Of a stretch of 64,000 nt of DNA, positions 42,619 to 51,934 are shown one piece after another. Location: positions 372,001 through 436,000 of the forward strand of contig VFIW01000042.1 of assembly GCA_006386115.1 (NCBI GenBank). The letters run 5' to 3'. Below the pieces are notes generated by a model. It worked only from the letters and a program-made list of their open reading frames with translations. It was not told where the DNA came from and made no database searches. Positions within the stretch are counted from its first letter, which is position 1. The number at the start of each line of letters is the position of its first letter. The translations under genes and the position numbers were made by a program. Source of the stretch: Globisporangium splendens (lineage: Eukaryota > Oomycota > Peronosporomycetes > Pythiales > Pythiaceae).

Positions 42619-45312
42619 ATGGAGAAAAACAAGCCCACAACCAGCAAGAGCAAGAAGAACAAGTACACACTGGCGGTGCTGAGTCAACTCGTTGGTCTCA
42701 TTGCGATCGTCGCGGCCCTGATTCTCGCTGCGCAGCTGGCGTCCACGAAGGAAAAAGGATACGATTCAGACTCGTATGCATGCATTGATGAGGATCTCAC
42801 GACCAAGAAGGCTGCGATTGACTCGTTTCTTGAATGGTTCGACGCCGCGGGCGGCACACGCCATGCAGGCATTGGCATCGCAAACTTTCCCGACATGGGC
42901 AACGGTACGTTCAGAAAATGCAAGTGCAATATGGTTTTAAGGGCATTATTCCTTGCTCCTCACACCGAGTCATTGTCTGGCATTAAACTACAGGCATTGT
43001 AGCGTATCAGGCCATCGAGGAGCATGAACAATTGCTGTTTGTGCCCATGAAGACCACCATGTACGTCCATTACGCTATGCTGGTCGAGGTGATTATTAAC
43101 TAGATGCTCACGTTGCTATTGCTTTGTGTTTGTGTCATAGCTGCCGCGACACGATCTTCGAGGCAATCCCGTCGTCGCTGCAGTCGAAACTCGTCAAGCT
43201 CCGTGACGACGACGACGCGCTGCTCACGGCGTTTCTGCTGCTCGAACTCGCCAAGAACGAGTCGTCGTTCTGGTTCCCGTACCTGCAATTGCTGCCGCGA
43301 CTACCAGATACAGCAGCGTCTCCGTTGCTGTACGTGAGCCTGGTCGAGGTGCATGCGCTGCAGGATGAGCGCATGATCGCCGCGGCGCTCAAGGAACGCC
43401 AACACGCGAAACGCGGACTCCAGAAGTTTCGTCGCCTGTTCAAGTCACTGCCAAATCTCAACCAGATCGACTTGCAAGCGTACTCGTGGGCTCGGTTTCT
43501 CATCAGTTCACGCGCATTTGCAATCCGTGGCCAGCGCTTCCTGGTGCCTTTTGGTGACGTGTTCAACGGCCAACGCCACCCAAAGACGCGAAGCTTTGAC
43601 AATGGTCAGCGCTTTCTCCAGTACCACCACTTTGCCTCCGATGGCATGGTGATCCGCGCCGACCGCGCGACTTCAGCGAACCACCAGATCTTCGAAGACT
43701 ATGGCGACAACAGCAACTACATCTACTTTTTATACCATGGCTTCGTCATGCCCGACACTGACAGTTCGAAGTTCGATTGCGCCGCGTTCCGGTTCCCTCA
43801 GTTGCAAGAAGCTACAGACAACAACGAAGAAGTGCTGGCGTTGAAAATGCAAGTGCTGCACCATTTTGGTGTCGCGAATGGACCCTTGGCCTGCATCGCA
43901 CACGACGGAACGTACGTGATTCTTTTTCCCCCAGATGGCTTTGTCTATTCTGTAGTTTTGTCGCCTGACGTGGCTTGCTGTTGATATGTTTTTATAGACT
44001 GAGTCACGACACGCAGCAGCTCGCACAATTCTACTTTACTCTCGTGACAACGGACGCAAGTGCCATGATGAAAGAGTGCAGAATGAAAACCGACTACGCG
44101 CGCTGCTTTGTTCCAACGACGAGTTCGGCAAACATGATGACGGAGGAAGAAGATGCCGAATATGGCAAATTCCTGGCGTGTGCGATTGAGACACAGTTGC
44201 GGCAGTCGTACCCAACAACGGTGAACGAGGATATCGAGATACAGGGCAATGGGTCAGTGCCGAAGTCACAGCGTGCTGCCGTGGAATTCTGCAACAGTCG
44301 CAAACGCACTCTGCAACGAGCACTTGGCAACTTGCAAGAACGCCAACTCGCTATTCAGAAGAACAAGGACACTGTGGACATGACACCGACTGACAAGGAG
44401 GACACAGCGTCCACGACGACGCTCCAAGAGGAGGACGATGGCGATGATGCACAGCGACTCACGCGCTTCCAAGAATGGCTGACGGCGCAGAACCTGCCAA
44501 TCAACCACGTGGAGCTCCGATTCATCAACCCAGGGATGGGGTACGGCACGTTTGCAACATAACCTCTTGAGCGTGGCGAGATCTACCTGAGCGTCCCCGT
44601 GGAAATCGTCATGAATGTACACTCGGCGTCCCGGTCCAAGTCACTGCAGTGTCTACTTCGTGCGCTACGTGAGGGAGCAGGACAGCGCCATGCAGTCGAC
44701 AGCACGTTGCTGCTCGTGCTACACCTGCTGGACGAGAAATTTGGTCCCGACCGGCTCAAATCGCGGTGGCTGCCGTACCTTGAGATGTTGCCGTCAGTGG
44801 ATACGCTCTCAACATTCTCGCCACTGTTCTTTGATGAGCACACGCACATGCGCTTGCTTCAGTCGACCGATTTGCATCCTCACATGCTCAACTACCACGC
44901 GTTACTGCATGCGAGAAAGCGCGTCATCATGGAGATGCTCGAGGAGTTTAAATTCAAGACCTGGACGCCCGAGTTGTGCGTTGATCCGTCCCTGGAGTCG
45001 AGTGTCGTGCGGTTCGTGAACGTCGCGTTCATCACGGAGTCACCATTGCTGGCACTGAAATTGCAGGACTCGGACGATCAGCAGCGAAGAACGCTGGCGA
45101 CACTGAAGACTGAGGCGATCGCAGCGGCTTTGCACGTCGTCGAAGTGAGACTAAAGGCACTGAATGCGGGTCTGGGCACTTCTGGCGGAGAGGACGGAGC
45201 CGATGGCGACAAAGCCATTGATATCCCAACGCTCATGATCCGAAAGTACATGATGCAGCAGCAAAGTCACACGCTCGCACTGCAAGCAGCTTTACAGACC
45301 AGAACAAAGTGA
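42619..45312 (+). pseudogene. Membrane-anchored SET/LSMT-like protein with internal TAA
   Basis: Exons 42619-42904, 42994-43060, 43141-43911 and 43998-45312, joined by GT-AG introns, keep one frame of about 812 codons broken only by TAA at 44560-44562 (codon 563). The start has a strong context (GCCGCCATGG). Residues 20-43 form a membrane anchor (LVGLIAIVAALILAA). The first half resembles SET/Rubisco-LSMT-type lysine methyltransferases (SETD3-like): WARFLISSRAF, VPFGDVFNG and YIYFLYHGFVMPD match the WA-R, D-NH and L-GFV signatures, but the canonical Asn-His is Asn-Gly, so activity is doubtful. A second, related half begins at GMGYGTFAT, and the TAA falls inside this motif before PLERGEIYLSVPVEI. 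It is either a 562-residue truncated protein, a readthrough gene, a recent pseudogene or a sequencing error. Confidence 0.75.
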
Positions 45313-45556
45313 ATCAATCACAAGGGAATCCACATAAGCCAAACACACAAAGCAAAACAACGTGGTAACAAACTCCAAATCCGACTCGCGGGGCGATTTC
45401 ATTCCGCTTTCGTTAGCCAAAAAAGTCATAAAATCGAGCCCCTGCTTAGCTATCAGCTTGCTACAAATGGATCAAGGTGTGAAGGACTCCCCGCCTCCAT
45501 AAGGGACAAAAGAGACCTGCACACCTCCATCACAGAAGAACCGAAAGCGCAGCCGC

Positions 45557-46669
45557 TTAACCACGGAAGGTGGTTGGGCGGTTGGCCTTGAACACGGTGC
45601 GCTGGTTCTTGGTCGAAGGACGCGCGATGCGGTGCGACAGTGGGAACTTGATCTTCGAGTCGTGGAACTGCTGCACGTTGAGCTTCTTCGTGTCCTTGGC
45701 GGCCACGATGGCGGTGCGCATGATCTGGATCGAGCGAGGGCGGGCGCGGTGGCGACCGGCGAGCTCCGAGTACATCTGCTCCACGGCCTTGCACAACGTC
45801 ACGTCACGGTACTCCTTGTACATGTTGTGGGTGCCCGAGCGCGAGTTGTAACGGATCCAGATGCCGTAGTTGTTGACGATGCGCTTGTTCTTCTCGGTCA
45901 ACTGTAGAGCACAAAGACCAAAACGTAAAGAGACATTGTTAGCGCATGGCGTTCGTACAAGAGAATCTCCAGCGACACTTAGTGCGAATCATCAGCTTGT
46001 CGCTTGGTGGCTTTTGATCCTGGGTTTGTTGTGATAGCGCCAATGGAATGGAAATGGGGGAGGGCGTGACAGAAGAACGAGAAAGAAAGAGACATAAGAG
46101 ACTGGGAAGAGAACCCAGTCACTCTCTCTCTCTCGCTCTTCTGCACGGAATCCAAATGCTAAACAACGGATCACACCGCGATACTCGACTAGCGGAAGCG
46201 GTTTGTAAGCTGGAAAAGAGTCATGCTGCCCCCTCATGAAGCTCTAATCTCGTGGCAAACAAGCGCTTGTGGACGTCGCTAGGAGTGGCTGCTTTGTGCA
46301 TACGCTCTGCGTATCTTTGTTCAACTGACCTCGTTGATGTCGAGGATCTCGCCCGTGGTCTTCTTCATCTTCTTCATTTGGTGGAGGAAGTACCAGAAGC
46401 GCGACTTGGCCAACACCTCGTTCGGCGCGAACAGCTTCATGCGGTACGCTGGAGGGTTTGGCTCCTTCTCGGTAGGCGCCTTGCGGCCAACAACTTGGAA
46501 TTGACGGATCTGCACGTCAAAGCACAATCATTAGCATTTGCCTGTCATTTTGTCGTTCCGACAGGGAAGCGGCAGTGGTCACAGCGCCCTTGTATCAAAG
46601 GCACAGGCGCTGCAGATGGACGACCCTATCATAGAGAGAGAGAGACAAAGCGCGCGAACGTACTGGCAT
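45557..46669 (-). CDS. RPL18A: Ribosomal protein eL20 (RPL18A)
   Basis: Exons 46669-46664, 46509-46330 and 45901-45557 give 176 residues, the same length as human RPL18A. It is a component of the large (60S) ribosomal subunit. Conserved blocks are plain: [62 protein letters not shown] and [16 protein letters not shown] [15 protein letters not shown]. The first coding exon is only 6 bp (Met-Pro) before GTACGT. I chose it because exon 2 opens directly with IRQFQVVGR, which needs two more residues to match the family N terminus. The introns are 154 and 428 bp, phase 0. It lies tail-to-tail with the SET-like gene, 244 bp apart. Confidence 0.95.
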
Positions 46670-48198
46670 GATGGATCAAGCTTTGGAGTCGAAATGAGCG
46701 CCTCCGCGCGCGTTGACACAGCGACCAAGAGCTCCGAATCACCACCATTGGCCTTTTAATTGGTGGCGGCGAGCCGGGTCCACACACACCAGACGGGTTG
46801 GGTTTTGGTGAAACGGGTTGAGTGACCCGGGTCAACAAATAGCCTTCATAAATGGATATGGTTCATGTATTCAAGTGTAGAGGATAAACCGAGTTGAAAC
46901 CGGTATACGGTTACTGTACTCAAACCGGTAAATACCGGCACTGGATCGGTAGCAAAAACGATGGGCAGTTTGACACTGCCGTTGACACGCTCAGCAAGAA
47001 CGCGCGACGACAAGTTCGCATGCTTGATCGACGCACAAGCGTTCAAGCATGCTTGACACTGCATAAAGCTGCTTTCTCAGGAGCTGGGAAAACGTGGAAA
47101 CCACTCGCTCATTCCAGGAAAGAGGCGGCTGTGAAACCTGGAATGGGAAGTGAAACTTGGAAGTTCTGGGAAGAACTGAGAACCTCAAATAAAAACTGCA
47201 TCAATTACTACAGTAGGCATCATCATCACGTGTGGCTCTGAAGGATGGAAAGTCTCCAATCTTGAAACAGTGCCAGCAACGTCAGCTTTTAACTTCACGA
47301 CAACAGGTGCACCTGCTCTTTATCGATGCGTGAGAGAGGGGCTCAGCTTTTCTTTTTTTGAGAAGGTCCACTCCAAAGATGGTAACAGCATCGGTGCCTC
47401 TCCGATTGCCCCTGCGTCATAGAAGAGGGAGGGCAATCAGCAAGCGCATCTGCTTCCGGTGCAGTACCGTACGCCGTTAATTTCACGAAACTGCGCATCA
47501 GAGAGCCACGATGACCCTGAGCAAAGCTGCCCAGGAACACCGCAACGAGCTGAGTCCAGCGTTCAAACGCGCTTGGGACCCACGTGAGTGAGTGGCTGAG
47601 GAGGGCCATGTCATCAAGACGATGAGCGCGTTGAAGCTGCTGGAAAAGTGGGCTTGAAGTTTTAGGAGAAATGCACTTTGTTGATCTGTTATCGATTTTC
47701 ATCCAATCAGAAGTCCGATGGAGGGCTTAATTTGGATGAGAGAGGGTGAGGGATCAACTCGGTTCTATTTCTGCACGGAGCCAAATGCAAGCTTCTTCTG
47801 AGCCCATCACTCTCCACTTCGAATGTTCCCTCCCTATTGTGCGTCGCCTTCGACATCTAATAGCTTGTGTTACATAGTAAGAAATTGAAATGATGAATCA
47901 GCCTCAATTACATCAAACGTTCAACTTTACAAACGAATCGCCAGCGACAATAGTAAGAGTTGCATCTTGAACGCTATGCGCGACTTGATTGAACTCGACA
48001 CGCCGTTTGTGCTCTTTCACGTCGCTCTCACCGAAGAAGCAGGAAGCCAGCCAGCGTCAACAGCGAGCAGGAGCGTTCGAGACCTCATGCGCGCACTCCT
48101 CCACCTCACTTTCCAAAGCGCCTCGCTGCCGCCAGTCCCCGCCCACCGCCCCCGACGACACACGCGCGTACTCTCTCCCTCTCTCTCTCTCATCCACA
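46670..48198. other. Intergenic between eL20 and the membrane-protein gene
   Basis: 1.5 kb with no recognisable gene. Frames of about 115 codons at 46894-47241 (plus) and 47343-47702 (minus) have no motif. A CT-rich tract (48173-48191) directly precedes the next start codon. Confidence 0.4.
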
Positions 48199-49365
48199 AT
48201 GATGCAGGTGAACGGCAGCGGCGCCAACAGCCCCGTGAACACGGACTACGTGCGCGACCAAGGCGCCAGCACGCAGGTGGAGAAGGCGCTCGCCGTGACG
48301 GAGACCCACGACGAGACGGACAAGGAGTTCAAGGATCCGCTGGCGCATCCGCACCAGAAGACCAAGAAGTTTTTCTGCTGGCGCCTGACCAAGCGCCGGT
48401 GGATCGCGGCCGTCGCCGGTTCCGTCATCCTCTTTCTCGGCGTGCTGCTCCTCATCCTGTGGTTCGCGGTCGCCGTGCCGCTCTTCCAGCACAATGCCGA
48501 CAAGGTCCACCTCTCGCTCAACTACATGGACATCGTGCACGTCGAGAAGGGCGCCGATGTGCGCACGCTCGGCACGAACATGAGCCTGCACTTCGAGCAC
48601 CACCTGTCGATCGGCGCCAGGAGCGACCCGACGACCGTGACGCTGTTGTTTGAGGACAAACCGTTCGGGACCGTCGAGTTCCCCGAGCTCCACCTGAAGA
48701 CCGGCAAGCAGGAGTACGACCTCATCATCACGAGCGACCTCATCGTCTCGGACGCCGACGTGTTCGCGCAGCTGTCCGAGGCGATCATCACGCAGAAGAA
48801 CCTCACGATCGACGCCCACACCAAGCTGAAGGCGCACGCGCTCGGAGTCTCGAAGGGCGGCATCAAGTTCGACCGCACGCTGGCACTCACAGGCATGAAC
48901 AACTACGTCGACCCGCCGAACGTGATTGAGCTCATGACTATGAACTCATGCTCGTCGTCGGCGCTCGACATCACGATCAACGCGACCGTCACCAACACCG
49001 CGCAGCTGGGACTCCAGGGCATCGGCGCACTCAACCTCACGCTCTACTTTGGCGAAGAATACTTGGGTTACGGCGTGGCCATGGTGCCCGAGTTGGGCGT
49101 GCCTCGCGGCCAATCGACCCAGATGTTCCACATCTTCATCGATGCGACGGGCTCTCACCTGGCCGTTGTGAAGAAGATGGTCACGGGCATCGCCTACGGA
49201 GCCGTGCAGTTCTTCATGCGAGGCGACAACCCGTACGTGACCGACATCGGGCTCCTGCAGGAGCCAATCAAGGTGCTCAACATGAGCTTCCCGTACGCCG
49301 ACCAGCTCAACCGGATCACCTTTGAGTCTGGGTGTAGCCTGGCGACCCTCGTTGGGTTGTTGTAA
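48199..49365 (+). CDS. Type II membrane protein, DUF3712/LEA2-like ectodomain
   Basis: 388 residues from ATG-ATG at 48199; the frame is open further upstream but that part is Pro/Ser-rich leader-like sequence. A charged cytoplasmic tail (1-68, ending KFFCWRLTKRR) precedes one membrane span at about 69-95 (AVAGSVILFLGVLLLILWFAV) with no cleavage site, so the long C-terminal part should face the lumen or outside. That part is built of beta-rich repeats (LNLTLYFGEEYLGYGVAMVPELGVPRGQS) with several N-glycosylation sequons, resembling fungal and oomycete DUF3712 proteins related to LEA2 domains. The assignment to DUF3712 is from memory of the family pattern. Cell role unknown. A single exon with high GC at third positions. 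Confidence 0.85.
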   Translation: MMQVNGSGANSPVNTDYVRDQGASTQVEKALAVTETHDETDKEFKDPLAHPHQKTKKFFCWRLTKRRWIAAVAGSVILFLGVLLLILWFAVAVPLFQHNADKVHLSLNYMDIVHVEKGADVRTLGTNMSLHFEHHLSIGARSDPTTVTLLFEDKPFGTVEFPELHLKTGKQEYDLIITSDLIVSDADVFAQLSEAIITQKNLTIDAHTKLKAHALGVSKGGIKFDRTLALTGMNNYVDPPNVIELMTMNSCSSSALDITINATVTNTAQLGLQGIGALNLTLYFGEEYLGYGVAMVPELGVPRGQSTQMFHIFIDATGSHLAVVKKMVTGIAYGAVQFFMRGDNPYVTDIGLLQEPIKVLNMSFPYADQLNRITFESGCSLATLVGLL

Positions 49366-49613
49366 TTTTGCAGAGTGGCGAGGACACTAAAGCGTACATT
49401 TGTCGCCGGTAAGTGACCGATCCTTGAATAGTTATGAATCAATCCATGTGTATCATTTGGCAAAGTGGTCTCGTTGAAGATCCATACAATTATAGTTGTC
49501 TGGCATCGTGTTCATATATCTCGTACGTTTCTGTATCTTGTTTCTCAAATGCCTGGGCATTTTCGTTGCTGAGAGACGCACAAACTGCCGCACCAGAAGG
49601 AAAAGCGCAGCGC

Positions 49614-49973
49614 CTAGTAGCGAAAGAGCTCCTCGTTCTCGGCGTCGCTGTTGCCCTCTGAGGCTTCGATATCGTTGACGAGACTCGCAAGCTCTTGTGC
49701 GAGTTGAGCCTTGAGGTCTGCGACTTCGCCGAATCTCGAGCCATCGTTCGTGAGCACTCGCTTGTCCTGAGGGCGTAGTTGCCCACGAAGGGATGGTTGA
49801 GAGTCTACGGCGTTCTCAAGAGTGCGCTGGAGTTTGCCATTGGTGTCTCGTCCAGGCTGGATACTATTTCCATCAGAAGGAAGGGTATTGGTGACGAAGT
49901 CAGGATCGCTTGGAGTTGACAACGCGTCGACTGAGACACAAACAGTACTCGCAAAGATAATGCTCGTCCGCAT
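49614..49973 (-). CDS. Small secreted protein, effector-like
   Basis: 119 residues. The start at 49973 gives a signal peptide (MRTSIIFASTVCVSVDALS, cleavage near residue 17-19); an ATG 36 bp upstream would spoil it. The mature part is polar and Ser/Asp/Gln-rich, with SLRGQLRPQDKRVL about 45-65 residues after the signal. This resembles degenerate RxLR regions, but no exact RxLR or EER is present. The C terminus is an acidic helix (DLKAQLAQELASLVNDIEASEGNSDAENEELF). It lies head-to-head with another signal-peptide frame 47 bp away. Function unknown. Confidence 0.6.
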   Translation of the reverse strand: MRTSIIFASTVCVSVDALSTPSDPDFVTNTLPSDGNSIQPGRDTNGKLQRTLENAVDSQPSLRGQLRPQDKRVLTNDGSRFGEVADLKAQLAQELASLVNDIEASEGNSDAENEELFRY

Positions 49974-50020
49974 GAGTTCACCAGCCAAGTGACACCTTCT
50001 GGAATTCACACGCGTTCATC

Positions 50021-50450
50021 ATGCTCAAGACCGGTGCCATTGCGTCTGCCCTCACGCTCGTCGCCACCAGCATTGGCCACGTCCAAGCATTCGAGACCAA
50101 GACCCGCAACGCCATTGACAGCACAGAGTCAAAGGCGGAGGCGAAGCTCTTGCTTGTTCAAGCGAGCACGCCGTCAGTGGCAGTCGCGCAGAGCCCTTTC
50201 GGACATCGTGAAGACCGAGAGTTCCAGCAAGACGCTCAAGCTGCCACGGGGACGCCGGGCGTAGTCGCGAACGTCAACGAGTCGCTCGCTGTTGGAGGAG
50301 CTGGCGGTTCTCAGGGAAGAGGTCTCGGCCATCAGTGAAAACGACCCCGAGCAGTTTTGCGAGTGTCTCGGCGGCTCCGGTGGCAAACAAGGTCTCATGG
50401 CGCGGCACCTTTTTCCCCAGGTAATACGTACGTGCGCGACGATCACCTGA
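50021..50450 (+). pseudogene. Small secreted protein, apparently frameshifted
   Basis: ATG at 50021 opens a signal peptide (MLKTGAIASALTLVATSIG, cleavage near AFET). The same frame stays open to 50338 (105 residues) but becomes Gly/Ala-rich and featureless after about residue 50. From about 50160 a different frame looks more coding: SRRALSDIVKTESSSKTLKL, a TAG at 50262-50264, then LLEELAVLREEVSAISEND and EQFCECLGGSGGKQGLM up to about 50450. I read this as a secreted-protein gene broken by one frameshift and one stop. If the 105-residue form is real, only its N-terminal 50 residues are original. Family unknown. Confidence 0.45.
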
Positions 50451-50891
50451 GGGAAGAACCATCATTCACGGCACATCCATCATCACGAGGCTGATGGCTA
50501 GCCATAAAGCCCAATTAATGAATGCATTTGATGTTTGCCAATTTCGGCGATGCGTTTGCTTGTTTCTGCAGCAGTTTGCTGCACTGCAGCAGAAGATGAC
50601 TGCATGAGTCAGCTGTGCCGGAACAAAGCCAATTTCTCAAAATACCGAATACATTACCACGGCATTTTGAAAATTTCCGTAATTTGTTTACATTGTTAGT
50701 ACATTTAAACTTCTCGGTAAAAGATCCCTGAGGAAAGTTTTTGTTTCTCTCCATTTTTTTCAATGCAATGACGCGGCTGTGGTGACGAGAAAATATCAAT
50801 TTCCAATGATCATCATGTGTGGGGAAAGATGGATACATTTTCCTCCTGGGGAGTGGAGTGGAGGCGCCCCACTTGAATACCTTCACGACGC
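50451..50891. other. Intergenic and 3' end of the DIRS-like element
   Basis: No gene recognised. The 3' terminal repeat of the tyrosine-recombinase element might lie here but I could not identify it. Confidence 0.35.
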
Positions 50892-51934
50892 TCACGAGTT
50901 CATCATCTGCGCCAATCCCTTGGTACCATCCATGGTCAGCACTGGGTAGTCTTCGAAGCACGACGACATCCACCTGTCGAGGACCTTGATCGCCAGCCGA
51001 TCAGCGCTTGCATTGAGAAGCTTTGTTGATCCCCCCACACGCACGGAATGTGTTGAAAAGCGTGTTGGATCGAGACCTTCCTCTGCAGCGGCTGTCTTAA
51101 TGATCTTAGCGACTTGGCTGGATGAAACTCCTCCACCCGTTCGCAACTGCATCGCCGGCTCGTTCACGTTTGTTCCGATAGCTCGAGCTCCTTTGTGTAT
51201 CCATCGGGCTGCTCGTACTGGACGTAAAATCGGATCGAGCGACTGATGTTGATACCGCACTTCCTCTCGACCAAATTGATTGTTCTTTGCCCCGTGCAGC
51301 ACGATACCCACAATAACAGCTTTCTTTGCTTTTGTTGAACACCCGGCAGCATCGCACAACTTGATGTCGCCAAGTTTCAATATGTACGGCTGGCACCGCT
51401 TGCCGATATAGAGGTACTCTGACCGCCGAAACATAAAGAAATATGCCAGCAGCAGCCCGCCCCATAGCAGTTGTTGGCTCGGCTGGTAAAGATCGCATGA
51501 GGCGTGGACCCGTCGGAGGAGGCTTGGCGTGAGAGGTTGCTGCTTCAAAACGGGATTTGTAAAACGCCTAATGCCACGTAACAAAAGCGCGTGCCGCTCG
51601 TTGACTCCAGGGTCGTACCCTAGCGCATACCGGTGGCGCCATCGTACCGCACAGAGCTTGGAGCATATCGTACTGTACGTATTGCCTTGATTCGCTTGGT
51701 TCATCCCGAATCGCCATAAGTACACTGCAAATGACCCGAGCTGAGCGTTGATGCCCCGGTTGCCTTCCTGGGAAGCCAGGGTGAGTAATTCATGTACACA
51801 CACCAGTCTTCCCACTGCCGCCAAGCTCGCTGGTAAGGTAACCGTGACGACTCTGCTAAAGCTCCTGTACAGAGCATCGCGCCCAGACTGCGGAGAGTTT
51901 CCGCGAGATCAGCGGAACTGTGACCTGCGTCCAT
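50892..51934 (-). pseudogene. Tyrosine recombinase of the DIRS-like element (frameshifted)
   Basis: The N-terminal part is in one frame from ATG at 51934 (SADLAETLRSLGAM, PYQRAWRQWEDWCVYMNYSPWL). The rest is in the frame ending at 50892, entered at LASQEGNRGINAQLGSF; the switch lies near 51775. The catalytic signatures of the phage-integrase fold are present: Arg in FMFRRSEYL, HSVR in FSTHSVRVGGSTKLL, and the nucleophile Tyr in CFEDYPV. The start overlaps the end of the reverse transcriptase frame by 79 bp, as is usual in these elements. The single frameshift should abolish the protein. Confidence 0.85.

Noticed and set aside
46894..47241. 115-codon plus-strand frame
   Set aside because: No recognisable feature. 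Neighbouring sequence shows no splice partner or signal.
47967..48653. Arg-rich 228-codon plus-strand frame
   Set aside because: An out-of-frame shadow of the type II membrane protein gene, whose own frame has a clear membrane span.
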